Positions 1-7,455 of a DNA stretch of 46,156 nucleotides are shown one piece after another. A program made the position numbers and the translations under genes. Numbering within the stretch: position 1 is the stretch's first letter; each line of letters starts with the position of its first letter. The notes under the pieces are model-generated. The model made no database searches, had not been told where the DNA came from, and was given only the letters and a program-made list of their open reading frames with translations. Source of the stretch: JAVBSN01 sp031547045 (GTDB lineage: Bacteria; Bacillota; Clostridia; Lachnospirales; Lachnospiraceae); the NCBI GenBank assembly GCA_031547045.1, contig JAVBSN010000049.1, positions 1-46,156 on the forward strand, read 5' to 3'.

Positions 1-485
1 TATCTGTTGTTGCAGATTCACTTTCAGCTATCAAATATGCTAAGGTTAAAGCTATCAGAGACGAAGACGGTTTAGTAGTTGATTATGAGACAGAGGGCGA
101 TTTCCCTAAATATGGTAACAACGATGATAGAGTTGATGATAATGCTGTAGAGCTTGTTTCTACATTCATGAACATGATCAGAAAGAACCATGTATACAGA
201 AACGGTTTCCCTTCAATGTCAGTTCTTACAATTACTTCAAACGTAACTTACGGTAAGAACACTGGTAACACTCCAGATGGTAGAAAATATGGTGAGCCTT
301 TAGCTCCAGGTGCTAACCCAATGCACAAGAGAGATACTAATGGTGCTTTAGCTTCATTATCTTCTGTTGCTAAACTTCCATTTATGGATTCACAAGATGG
401 TATTTCAAATACATTCTCTATTATTCCAGGTGCTCTTGGTAAAGAGGATCAAGTATTTGCTGGAGACACTATTGACATCGACTAA
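1..485 (+). CDS. pflB: Pyruvate formate-lyase core subunit, 3' end only (lacks glycyl-radical domain)
   Basis: The open frame enters from the left edge (frame starting at base 3) and gives 160 residues up to a TAA at 483-485. The sequence is clearly formate acetyltransferase: it has the stretches TPDGRKYGEPLAPGANP and SQDGISNTFSIIPGALGKED that precede the glycyl-radical domain in ordinary PFL. PFL converts pyruvate and CoA to acetyl-CoA and formate in the cytoplasm. In a normal PFL about 60-70 more residues follow, ending in the RVSGYAV loop that carries the radical. Here the protein ends at DTIDID and that domain is encoded separately at 750-989. The active-site cysteines lie upstream of the window. 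The true start is outside the window. Whether the stop is genuine rather than a sequencing error is supported by separate ribosome sites in front of both following genes. Confidence 0.93.
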   Translation, partial: SVVADSLSAIKYAKVKAIRDEDGLVVDYETEGDFPKYGNNDDRVDDNAVELVSTFMNMIRKNHVYRNGFPSMSVLTITSNVTYGKNTGNTPDGRKYGEPLAPGANPMHKRDTNGALASLSSVAKLPFMDSQDGISNTFSIIPGALGKEDQVFAGDTIDID

Positions 486-509
486 TCAATCAGTAAAGGA
501 TATGATTCT

Positions 510-722
510 ATGAATGATAAACTAAGCAAAGTAGATGACATAGTTTCAATGTTAGACAATATGGTAGGCTCAGGTGTTGGTCACATTAACGTTTCTGTTG
601 ATGAGAACCAAGACGGCAAATCTGTAGAAACTCTAGGTTGTACAGATTGTGCAAAAGGTGACCTTGCATGTAGTATTCCTACATTACACGAGGGCATCGA
701 TGAAGGCCTTGAACAAGATTAA
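510..722 (+). CDS. Small protein mimicking the start of the PFL glycyl-radical domain, with three cysteines
   Basis: This 70-residue protein has a ribosome site (AAAGGA, 495-500) ten bases before ATG. Residues 8-30 (VDDIVSMLDNMVGSGVGHIN onward) align without gaps to residues 7-29 of the separate glycyl-radical domain at 750-989, 12 of 23 identical. The similarity then stops. Instead of the FTKETLLDA helix and the RVSGYAV radical loop, it continues into an acidic tail with Cys44, Cys47 and Cys54 (GCTDCAKGDLAC). It therefore cannot carry the radical. It lies between the PFL core and the radical subunit, in the same frame as both. Inference: a duplicated domain start that now docks on the PFL core, perhaps as a cap, assembly factor or redox/metal sensor. 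I do not recognise a named family; its function is unknown. Confidence 0.8.
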   Translation: MNDKLSKVDDIVSMLDNMVGSGVGHINVSVDENQDGKSVETLGCTDCAKGDLACSIPTLHEGIDEGLEQD

Positions 723-749
723 TATAATAATTATAGGAGGTTAAATATT

Positions 750-989
750 ATGCCAAGTAATCAACAAATAGACAACTTAGTATCAATGTTAGACGGATAT
801 GTAACAAAAGGTGGTCACCACTTAAACGTTAACGTATTCACTAAAGAAACTTTATTAGACGCTCAAGCTCATCCAGAGAATTACCCACAATTAACAATTC
901 GTGTATCTGGATACGCTGTTAACTTTATTAAATTAACTAAGGAACAACAAAACGATGTTATTTCTCGTACTTTCCATCAGTCAATCTAA
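750..989 (+). CDS. Stand-alone glycyl-radical subunit of split pyruvate formate-lyase (GrcA/YfiD-like)
   Basis: The 79-residue protein is the C-terminal glycyl-radical domain of PFL. It contains GGHHLNVNVFTKETLLDA, then PQLTIRVSGYAV with the radical glycine at residue 54, and ends TKEQQNDVISRTFHQSI as full-length PFLs do. A strong ribosome site (TAGGAGG, 734-740) precedes the ATG by nine bases, so it is translated independently. In E. coli a similar free domain, GrcA/YfiD, replaces the oxygen-cleaved end of PFL. Here the neighbouring PFL core lacks this domain altogether, so this protein should be an obligate subunit rather than a spare part. PflA, encoded just downstream, is expected to install the radical on Gly54. 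A terminator follows at 1013-1058. Confidence 0.93.
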   Translation: MPSNQQIDNLVSMLDGYVTKGGHHLNVNVFTKETLLDAQAHPENYPQLTIRVSGYAVNFIKLTKEQQNDVISRTFHQSI

Positions 990-1012
990 TTAAAGTGATT
1001 AAATATTAATAG

Positions 1013-1058
1013 AAGTCCTGTACTTGCTACCTATAAGGTAACTGGTACAGGACTTTTT
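1013..1058 (+). terminator. Rho-independent terminator of the split PFL operon
   Basis: The arms AAGTCCTGTAC (1013-1023) and GTACAGGACTT (1045-1055) pair perfectly, with a further TACC/GGTA hairpin inside the loop, and run into a T tract (TTTTT then GTTTT). It lies 24 bases after the stop of the glycyl-radical subunit gene. Confidence 0.92.
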
Positions 1059-1091
1059 GTTTTATGCTTCAAAAATATTTGATTATATCAT

Positions 1092-1120
1092 TTGTTAAAT
1101 CACTAATATTGGTCTATAAT
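1092..1120 (+). promoter_or_regulatory. Promoter for pflA
   Basis: A TTGTTA -35 (1092-1097) and a perfect TATAAT -10 (1115-1120) are separated by 17 bases, between the PFL terminator and pflA. This implies that pflA has its own transcription rather than depending on read-through. Confidence 0.7.
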
Positions 1121-1169
1121 AATATATAAGGATGTATCCTTATTTTTTATATCTTAAAGGAGCTTATTT

Positions 1170-1931
1170 ATGGAAGGAAGAATTCATTCAATAGAAACAT
1201 TTGGTACCGTTGATGGTCCAGGTATTAGATATGTAATATTTTTTAAAGGTTGTCCTATGCGTTGTGCTTATTGCCATAATCCTGATACTTGGGAATTATC
1301 TGGTGGTGAAATGCGTACAGCCAAAGATTTAGTAGATGATTATTTCAAATACGAACCGTTTCTTAAAGGTGGCGGTATTACTGCTACTGGTGGTGAACCA
1401 TTGTTACAACTCGATTTTCTTATTGAGTTATTTGAAGAGGCACGTGGAAGAGGCGTTCATACTTGCCTAGACACTTCAGGAATTACATTTAACCCTGATA
1501 GTCCTGAAATTATGAGTAAGTTTGATAGACTTATGGCTGTTACTGATTTAATTATGTTAGATATTAAGCATATTGATCCCGATGAGCACATAAAATTAGT
1601 TAAGCAACCTAATACAAATATTTTTAAATTTCTTAGATATATAAATGATATAGGTAAAACTATATGGATTAGACACGTTTTAGTTCCTGGAATTACTTAT
1701 ATTGATGAGTATCTTGATAGATTAGGTTATTTCTTAGGAGAATTTAGACAGATAACTGTTGTTGATGTTTTACCATATCACGATATGGGAATAGTAAAAT
1801 ACGAGAAGCTAGGTATAGACTATCCTTTAAAGGGTGTTAGTCCTTTAACTAATGATGATGCTTTCAAGGCTCGAGAGGTTATTCTTAATGGTATGAAGAG
1901 AAAAAGAAAAGAGATGAATAGCGGAAATTAA
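1170..1931 (+). CDS. pflA: Pyruvate formate-lyase-activating enzyme (radical SAM)
   Basis: This 253-residue protein is the usual length for PflA (about 246 in E. coli). The radical-SAM iron-sulfur motif CxxxCxxC is at Cys28, Cys32 and Cys35 (GCPMRCAYCHNPDTW), and the SAM-binding GGEP is at 74-77. It starts with the family signature IHSIETFGTVDGPGIR. The enzyme reductively cleaves S-adenosylmethionine and abstracts hydrogen from the PFL radical glycine, here presumably Gly54 of the separate subunit at 750-989. The ATG at 1170 follows AAAGGAG at 1156-1162. It has its own promoter. The C-terminal tail (KRKRKEMNSGN) is lysine-rich. Splitting of the substrate means that PflA may act on a free small domain or on the assembled complex; the sequence does not tell which. 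Confidence 0.97.
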   Translation: MEGRIHSIETFGTVDGPGIRYVIFFKGCPMRCAYCHNPDTWELSGGEMRTAKDLVDDYFKYEPFLKGGGITATGGEPLLQLDFLIELFEEARGRGVHTCLDTSGITFNPDSPEIMSKFDRLMAVTDLIMLDIKHIDPDEHIKLVKQPNTNIFKFLRYINDIGKTIWIRHVLVPGITYIDEYLDRLGYFLGEFRQITVVDVLPYHDMGIVKYEKLGIDYPLKGVSPLTNDDAFKAREVILNGMKRKRKEMNSGN

Positions 1932-1973
1932 TGGTTTGTATTTTTAATAGAACAATTTTTTTACAAATAGTAC

Positions 1974-2002
1974 TTGATATGATATATATAATCGATTAAA
2001 AT
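1974..2002 (+). promoter_or_regulatory. Promoter for the small ferredoxin gene
   Basis: TTGATA (1974-1979), a 17-base spacer and TAAAAT (1997-2002) form a good vegetative promoter between pflA and the ferredoxin gene. Confidence 0.65.
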
Positions 2003-2047
2003 AGACATATACTTATATATTATGCAAAATTTAAGGAGGATATTATC

Positions 2048-2218
2048 ATGGCTTTTGTTATTGGTGATGCTTGTATTTCTTGTGGTGCTTGTGCTGGTTC
2101 TTGTCCAGTTGGTGCTATTTCAGAAGGAGACGGCAAATTTGAAATCGATGCAGATACTTGTATCTCATGTGGTGCTTGTGCTGGTACTTGCCCAGTTGGT
2201 ACTATTTCAGAAGAGTAG
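2048..2218 (+). CDS. Small 2[4Fe-4S] ferredoxin (56 aa)
   Basis: ATG at 2048 follows a strong AAGGAGGA at 2033-2040. The 56-residue product has two near-identical halves, each with CISCGACAG(S/T)CPVG. The eight cysteines are in the clostridial CxxCxxCxxxCP pattern twice, so it should hold two [4Fe-4S] clusters. It is a soluble low-potential electron carrier. Its position right after pflA, with its own promoter and terminator, suggests general fermentation electron transfer and possibly reduction of the PflA cluster; the latter is inference. The repeats are very similar at the DNA level as well (TCTTGTGGTGCTTGTGCTGG). Confidence 0.96.
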   Translation: MAFVIGDACISCGACAGSCPVGAISEGDGKFEIDADTCISCGACAGTCPVGTISEE

Positions 2219-2228
2219 TCTTATAAAT

Positions 2229-2259
2229 AAGGAGGATGTTTTCACACCCTCCTTTTTTT
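2229..2259 (+). terminator. Terminator after ferredoxin
   Basis: AAGGAGG (2229-2235) and CCTCCTT (2248-2254) pair and are followed by a run of T. The facing minus-strand gene ends at 2284, so the site separates convergent units. Confidence 0.85.
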
Positions 2260-2283
2260 ATACTATTCTTACTTTATTTCATA

Positions 2284-4809
2284 TTACCTATATGCTGGTA
2301 CATAACTGTACATTACATTTCCTTGAGATGCCATGTTTTCTTCAAATTCTTCTCTGTCAACTCTTATATCTTCATTTTCCAACGGATTAATATATCTTAC
2401 TGCACTGCTATTAAAACTTGTAACTAATACATATGTGTTATCTGTATATTTAACAATAAAGGGAACATCATTACATAAATAATATAATCCAACGTCTATA
2501 AGGTTACCAGACATATTAACACCTGTTCTACCTACATATTTTGTAATCATATCTAGACCATTTTCTCCTTCTAATGTAGAAAAATCAAAGGATGCCCCCT
2601 CATAATTTGCCATCATATATACACAGGCTTTCAATGAGTCTTCAGATGATTCAACATTATATATAGCAATTTTCTGAGCTACTGAATTATAATCATCCAG
2701 TGTTGTCTTTCTCCAAATAATTTCACCTTGGCTGGTAGTCACAAGTCCTGATACATCATATGCTTCTCTTATAGCTGTTTGAGAAGAAGAATAGGAACCT
2801 CTATATTTTCCTGCCGCATACATATAATATCTGCCGCCTTGCTTTTTGTTATCTAATTCCAATTGCTTTGATTCGTTAAATAAACTTTCTTCTGTAATAA
2901 CTAATCTAGGCTTTGTCTTTACATATATATTGCTTGGAAATGTCATATAATATTGATTATAATAGGTATCTGAGTATTTATAAGAAAAAGAAACTTTATT
3001 GCTTACATCTTCTTTATAACTTATAAAATCAGATTCTATTTCTTCATAATCATCTGTGGTTCTTCGTATTCTATCCAAGTAAATTACATTTCCATTTACT
3101 GTTATATCAGAAACATATCCTACATTTTTGTTATATTCCTTCATTATATTTTTGTTGCTATCAACAATATATAATGTATTCATAGGAAATACTACTTCAC
3201 CATCTTTTCTAGTAAATATATCTGCTGAACTTGCTTTACCATATATTAAATCACCCTCTACAAAACCTAAAGGTTTAATATATTCATTTACACCTGCATC
3301 AAATATAGTAGTTTCTCTTGTATCAAGGTTTAATAATGTTATAGATGTACTTTCTTCTGGTGTACTTGCATTTGGATAGGCCACATAATTTTTATTTGGC
3401 GCTACTGCAACAACATCATTTGGAACATTATAAACTATTTCTTCGATTTCTTTAGTATTAATATCCATGCAGTAAATACTATCATTCATAGTATAATACA
3501 AATTATCTCCTGTCATATACACAAGTTTAGAGGCGTATTCCTCTAACATATCATAAGGTAAATCACTTGCTAAAAATGCTATTTCACTAATTCGATTATT
3601 TGCCGAATCAAATTCATATATGGCGATTCCCATTTCGCCTTCATGATTGCCTCTATTCATATATCCATATACATCAAATAATATATTTCCATTGTTATCC
3701 ATGTTAATAATATCTATTTTATGGTGATTATACATAGTTCTAGCATCTGTATATATATCTTGCCAAAACCCAAATACCTTAGCTATTGAAGATTTGGAAT
3801 AATTATAATACCACAATTGTCCACCTTGAACAAAGGCTACTTTATTCTCTTTATCACTTGTAGTGTATTTGAATTCTTCATCGTCAACTACACCTAATCT
3901 AAATCTATTATTTGAAATATCAACATTACTTGTTAAAAATAATTCTTCTTGTTCTCTTTCATATCCAACTAAATAAATTGTTTCTTCATCAACCCATCTA
4001 ACTCTATATCTTTCTTTTACTAGATAAGTTTTACTTGCCTCAACATTTGAAATAATTACATACTCCATATTTATACAAGCAAAATTACTGTCAATCTCTA
4101 CTATTGCAGGAATTGCTGTTGTTATTTTCATAGGGGATAATCCTGCCCAAGTAACTGTTTCATAATTTGAATGTATATCAATTAATGATAAATCCGAATT
4201 ATTTCCCTTTGGATCTGGCTCTAATTTTGAACCTACTGCTGACATATTTGTTCCATCAAAGATATTATTATTAAAATTAACTACTGTATCAAGTAAAGCG
4301 CCTGCATGCATAGCCTTTTCATATAGAACCCTTGTATAATATTTAGCTACTTTAGTATCTCCGTCTTGAAGCCTAATAACTAACATATACTCTTGTCCAA
4401 TCGTTACATCCATCCTAAATGTAACCGTAGCTTTTTTATATCCATTTTCTTCTACTATATCTTCTATTACTCCCTCTTCCACAAGAGAATCATCTTTTAT
4501 AGTTCTAAGCTCATAATGCAGATTATCAAAACTCTGGATACTTTGATCTATCCACAATTCGACAGTTTTATTCTTATCAATTGGAGTAATTGTTTCTCTA
4601 AGCAATGTTGTATCTATGTCACATGTATATCCATGCATACAATTAATAAGCTTGTCTTCATATTTAACATAAACTAGCGGCAATGTTGGTTGTTCCATCT
4701 CTGCCGCTAAGTTATTTATTCCTGAGTTATTTATTCTATTAACTACCAAAACAGTAGTCACAAAAATCACTATAAGCACTACTGCTTTAATAAAATTTTT
4801 CTTATTCAT
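2284..4809 (-). CDS. Membrane-anchored extracytoplasmic protein of unknown function (841 aa)
   Basis: I do not recognise a named family. The protein starts MNKKNFIKAVVLIVIFVTT, one N-terminal membrane segment (about residues 6-25) with no lipobox, so most of it should lie outside the cell. The body is rich in aromatic and polar residues and has several 'xGDNLYYxxNDSIYCMDI'-like stretches suggestive of beta-propeller or beta-sheet repeats. An upstream in-frame GTG (4827) is possible. I prefer the ATG at 4809 because AAGGA lies seven bases before it. It is followed by the ferredoxin terminator on the other strand and lies just downstream of another unknown gene, with which it may form an operon (23 bases between the stop at 4833 and the start at 4809). 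Confidence 0.8.
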   Translation of the reverse strand: MNKKNFIKAVVLIVIFVTTVLVVNRINNSGINNLAAEMEQPTLPLVYVKYEDKLINCMHGYTCDIDTTLLRETITPIDKNKTVELWIDQSIQSFDNLHYELRTIKDDSLVEEGVIEDIVEENGYKKATVTFRMDVTIGQEYMLVIRLQDGDTKVAKYYTRVLYEKAMHAGALLDTVVNFNNNIFDGTNMSAVGSKLEPDPKGNNSDLSLIDIHSNYETVTWAGLSPMKITTAIPAIVEIDSNFACINMEYVIISNVEASKTYLVKERYRVRWVDEETIYLVGYEREQEELFLTSNVDISNNRFRLGVVDDEEFKYTTSDKENKVAFVQGGQLWYYNYSKSSIAKVFGFWQDIYTDARTMYNHHKIDIINMDNNGNILFDVYGYMNRGNHEGEMGIAIYEFDSANNRISEIAFLASDLPYDMLEEYASKLVYMTGDNLYYTMNDSIYCMDINTKEIEEIVYNVPNDVVAVAPNKNYVAYPNASTPEESTSITLLNLDTRETTIFDAGVNEYIKPLGFVEGDLIYGKASSADIFTRKDGEVVFPMNTLYIVDSNKNIMKEYNKNVGYVSDITVNGNVIYLDRIRRTTDDYEEIESDFISYKEDVSNKVSFSYKYSDTYYNQYYMTFPSNIYVKTKPRLVITEESLFNESKQLELDNKKQGGRYYMYAAGKYRGSYSSSQTAIREAYDVSGLVTTSQGEIIWRKTTLDDYNSVAQKIAIYNVESSEDSLKACVYMMANYEGASFDFSTLEGENGLDMITKYVGRTGVNMSGNLIDVGLYYLCNDVPFIVKYTDNTYVLVTSFNSSAVRYINPLENEDIRVDREEFEENMASQGNVMYSYVPAYR

Positions 4810-4832
4810 GTTTTTTTCCTTTTGCACTATAT

Positions 4833-5270
4833 CTATCTAAATCTTCTCATTCTTCTATTATATCTGTTTCTTCTGCAATTTATCTCATTACATAACATAA
4901 CTTCTATTAATGATAAAAATGGATTATCCATGTCCCTTCTATCTGGTACATATGGTGGCGGTACTGGTCTTTTATGTCCATCGTGGCAATCTCTGTCTCT
5001 ACAGCCATCATTTCTTCTATTCCAATTTCCATTATTATATATGTTCTGAGCCATCACCATAACTGTAGATTTATCTGGATATTCTGAAAACATTGAACTA
5101 CCTTCATATTCCATCTTATCACATTCTTCTTCTACATAGCCTGCTATTTCTCTAGCCATTTTAGGATACATGCTTTTTATATATTCATAATCCTTATCTG
5201 TAGCTAATGCTTCTGCCTCTTCATCTTCTATATTATATAGAGGCATATTCATGTCATTATACTTATTCAT
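4833..5270 (-). CDS. Hypothetical protein rich in Arg/Asn with CxxD/H cluster
   Basis: This protein of about 145 residues is acidic at the N-terminus and very basic at the C-terminus (RRNRYNRRMRRFR). In the middle it has a stretch with DGCRDRDCHDGHKRP followed by PVPPPYVPDRRD. It has no membrane segment. An upstream ATG at 5297 extends it by nine residues, but no ribosome site precedes that ATG, and AAGGAGA lies inside the extension 12 bases before the ATG at 5270, so I prefer 5270. The AAGGAGA is also one arm of an inverted repeat (5281-5326). The composition resembles small spore-coat-associated proteins, but that is only an impression; function unknown. Confidence 0.65.
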   Translation of the reverse strand: MNKYNDMNMPLYNIEDEEAEALATDKDYEYIKSMYPKMAREIAGYVEEECDKMEYEGSSMFSEYPDKSTVMVMAQNIYNNGNWNRRNDGCRDRDCHDGHKRPVPPPYVPDRRDMDNPFLSLIEVMLCNEINCRRNRYNRRMRRFR

Positions 5271-5280
5271 ACTATTTAAT

Positions 5281-5326
5281 AATCTCCTTATAGACATATA
5301 TTATAATTTATGCCTATACGGAGATT
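5281..5326 (-). repeat. Inverted repeat covering the ribosome site of the gene at 4833-5270
   Basis: Arms AATCTCCTTATAG (5281-5293) and CTATACGGAGATT (5314-5326) match 12 of 13 around a 20-base AT-rich loop. On the minus strand the downstream arm holds the AAGGAGA ribosome site. The hairpin would form in the pfkA-downstream transcript and hide that site. It could also be a weak terminator of pfkA, but there is no T run. Confidence 0.55.
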
Positions 5327-5341
5327 ATGTTACAATCCTAA

Positions 5342-6415
5342 TTAGTCTCCAAATGAGATTCCTAATTGTTTTGCATTTTGAACTATACTATCGTCTGGTG
5401 ATACATATTTTAATTTGCCTGCACTTTCTGCAAGTGGCATTGATGTTACTTCATTATCTTTAATTATTACAAGTTGTCCATATTCACTATTTTTAATCAT
5501 ATCTGCTGCCTTAGCACCTAATCGACTTGATAATACTCTATCATAAGGACAAGGACTTCCACCTCTTTGTGTATGACCTGGAACTGTTACCCTTATTTCT
5601 TTTCCTGATGCTTCTTTTATCTTATCTGCTATTTCATATGCTACAGATGGATATTGTGACGATGCTATAGCAGCTTTTCTTTCTTTTTTAGGAAGGCTTG
5701 CTACTTCTTTAGATATTGCACCTTCTGCTACTGCTAATATTGAGAATTTCTTTCCTGCTTTTTCTCTCTTATCTAAAGCTGCTATTACTTTATTTATATC
5801 ATATGGTATCTCTGGTATTAATATAATATCTGCTCCCCCTGCAATACCTGCATGAAGGGTAATCCAACCAACCTTATGACCCATTACTTCAACAATAAAT
5901 ACTCTACCATGTGAAGATGCTGTTGTATGAATACAATCAATTGCATTTGTTGCAATATCTACTGCACTTTGGAAACCAAACGTCATATCTGTTCCCCAAA
6001 TGTCATTATCAATTGTTTTTGGTAAACCAATTACATTTAATCCTTCTTCTGAAAGTAGGTTAGCTGTTTTTTGTGAACCATTTCCACCTAAAACAACTAG
6101 ACAATCTAATTTTAATTTCTTATATGTGTCCTTCATTGCTTTAACTTTATCAAGACCATTTTCATCTGGATCTCTCATTAATTTAAATGGTTGTCTAGAA
6201 CTGCCAAGTATTGTACCACCTTGAGTTAATATTCCTGAAAAATCTGCTCCTGTTAATGTTTTATAATTACCATACATTAAACCTTTATATCCTTCTAGAA
6301 AACCATATACTTCTACTTTTTCATTACCAGTTGTAAGACCTTTAACTACGCCTCTCATAGTTGCGTTTAGTGCTTGACAATCTCCACCACTTGTTAACAT
6401 TCCTATTCTCTTCAT
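5342..6415 (-). CDS. pfkA: 6-phosphofructokinase, atypical GGNG / PKTIDND type
   Basis: This 357-residue phosphofructokinase phosphorylates fructose 6-phosphate in glycolysis. The start at 6415 is chosen because GAAGGTGG lies five bases before it and the family begins MKRIGMLTSGGDCQALNA; a further ATG at 6436 has no good site. In place of the usual bacterial GGDG it has GGNG (Asn112, Gly113), and in place of GTIDND it has PKTIDND (Lys133). In family work glycine at the first site goes with ATP use, while lysine at the second is common to PPi-dependent and some ATP-dependent enzymes. It is therefore probably ATP-dependent but the phosphoryl donor is not certain. It sits downstream of recR with 71 bases between. 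Confidence 0.93.
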   Translation of the reverse strand: MKRIGMLTSGGDCQALNATMRGVVKGLTTGNEKVEVYGFLEGYKGLMYGNYKTLTGADFSGILTQGGTILGSSRQPFKLMRDPDENGLDKVKAMKDTYKKLKLDCLVVLGGNGSQKTANLLSEEGLNVIGLPKTIDNDIWGTDMTFGFQSAVDIATNAIDCIHTTASSHGRVFIVEVMGHKVGWITLHAGIAGGADIILIPEIPYDINKVIAALDKREKAGKKFSILAVAEGAISKEVASLPKKERKAAIASSQYPSVAYEIADKIKEASGKEIRVTVPGHTQRGGSPCPYDRVLSSRLGAKAADMIKNSEYGQLVIIKDNEVTSMPLAESAGKLKYVSPDDSIVQNAKQLGISFGD

Positions 6416-6477
6416 ATAAGCCACCTTCTCTTTCATTAGTTTATACTACTCGTAGAGTATTTATACAATGTTACTTA

Positions 6478-6498
6478 ACAAGTTTACTATAAACTTGT
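6478..6498 (-). repeat. Perfect stem-loop across the recR stop codon
   Basis: ACAAGTTTA (6478-6486) and TAAACTTGT (6490-6498) form a perfect nine-base stem with a three-base loop that is the recR stop codon. There is no T run after it on the minus strand, so it may be an RNA-stability or partial-termination hairpin before pfkA. Confidence 0.5.
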
Positions 6499-7083
6499 CC
6501 TGCCTTCGAGAGCTCTAAAAAGAGTGACTTCATCTATACATTCTAAGTCTCCTCCAACGGGCACCCCACTTGCTATCCTACTTATTTTAATTCCTGTAGG
6601 TTTAACTAGCTTACTTATGTACATAGCAGTTGTTTCACCTTCTAGGCTAGAATTAGTCGCAACAATTAACTCATCCACATCTCCTTGTAGCCTTATCATT
6701 AATTCTTTAAGTCTTATATCTGATGGACCAATATCTCTAGCTGGGTCTAACGCACCATTTAACACATGATATACCCCTTCATATCTTCCAGTTCTCTCAT
6801 ATGCCGCCAAATCTCTAGGTGTCTCAACTACCATTATTGTATTATGATCCCTTTTATCAGATGAACATATTGGACATATTTCTTTATCTGTAAGAGTATA
6901 ACAACAAGAACAGTATTTTATACTCCTTTTTGCATCTAAAATAATCTCCGATAAATGCTGAACCTGTTCTTCTGGCATATTAATAATATGAAATGCTAAT
7001 CTCTGTGCTGATTTATTACCTATTCCTGGTAGTCTACCTATTTCCTCTATTAAATTAGTAATTTGATTACTATAGGTATACAT
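6487..7083 (-). CDS. recR: Recombination mediator RecR
   Basis: This 198-residue protein is full length for RecR. It has the N-terminal helix-hairpin-helix (LIEEIGRLPGIGNKSAQRLA), a four-cysteine zinc finger at Cys58, Cys61, Cys70 and Cys73, a Toprim domain (VVETPRDLAAYERTGRYEG and later LEGETTA) and the conserved SRIASGVPVGGDLE C-terminal part. RecR acts with RecF and RecO to load RecA at gapped DNA. Its ATG overlaps the ybaB stop by one base (TAATG), so the two are translationally coupled. The order dnaX-ybaB-recR is conserved across Firmicutes. Confidence 0.98.
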   Translation of the reverse strand: MYTYSNQITNLIEEIGRLPGIGNKSAQRLAFHIINMPEEQVQHLSEIILDAKRSIKYCSCCYTLTDKEICPICSSDKRDHNTIMVVETPRDLAAYERTGRYEGVYHVLNGALDPARDIGPSDIRLKELMIRLQGDVDELIVATNSSLEGETTAMYISKLVKPTGIKISRIASGVPVGGDLECIDEVTLFRALEGRTSL

Positions 7084-7439
7084 TAGAACGGTAATCCTCC
7101 TAATCCACCCATATTGCCTGTTATCTTAGCCATATTTTCTGCTGAATCTGCTTCTTGTGCTCTTAATGCTTCATTTGTTGCTGCCATTATAAGATCTTCT
7201 AACATTTCTATATCGTCTGGATCGACCACTTCTTCTTTTAGTTTAACTGACATTACTTCTTTCTTACCTGAAACTGTAACAGTTACTACTCCACCACCTG
7301 CGCTTGCTTCATATACTTTATCTTCAAGTTCTTTCGTAGTTTCCTCCATTTGTCTTTGCATTCTCTGTGCTTGCTTCATTAAATTATTCATATTCCCTGG
7401 CATAGCTCCGCCTCCTGGGAATCCACCTCTTTTTGCCAT
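7083..7439 (-). CDS. Nucleoid-associated protein YbaB/EbfC
   Basis: The 118-residue protein has the family core MKQAQRMQRQMEETTKELEDK, then VTVTVSGKKEVMSVKL and the DPDDIEMLEDLIMAATNEAL helix. It forms DNA-binding dimers. The glycine-rich N-terminus (RGGFPGGGAMPGNMNNL) and C-terminus (GNMGGLGGLPF) are typical of Firmicute members. AGGAGGA is six bases before the ATG. It lies between dnaX and recR. Confidence 0.97.
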   Translation of the reverse strand: MAKRGGFPGGGAMPGNMNNLMKQAQRMQRQMEETTKELEDKVYEASAGGGVVTVTVSGKKEVMSVKLKEEVVDPDDIEMLEDLIMAATNEALRAQEADSAENMAKITGNMGGLGGLPF

Positions 7440-7455
7440 GATACATCCTCCTATA

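Noticed and set aside
2022..2390. Open frame of 122 codons over the ferredoxin gene
   Set aside because: It is a different frame over the ferredoxin, which has the cysteine motifs, ribosome site and ATG. The frame's leucine/valine-rich product is an artefact.
3128..3379. Plus-strand frame within the 841-residue protein gene
   Set aside because: Mirror of the coding strand; no signals of its own. Other similar plus-strand frames (for example 7114-7578, 30119-30580) were rejected for the same reason.
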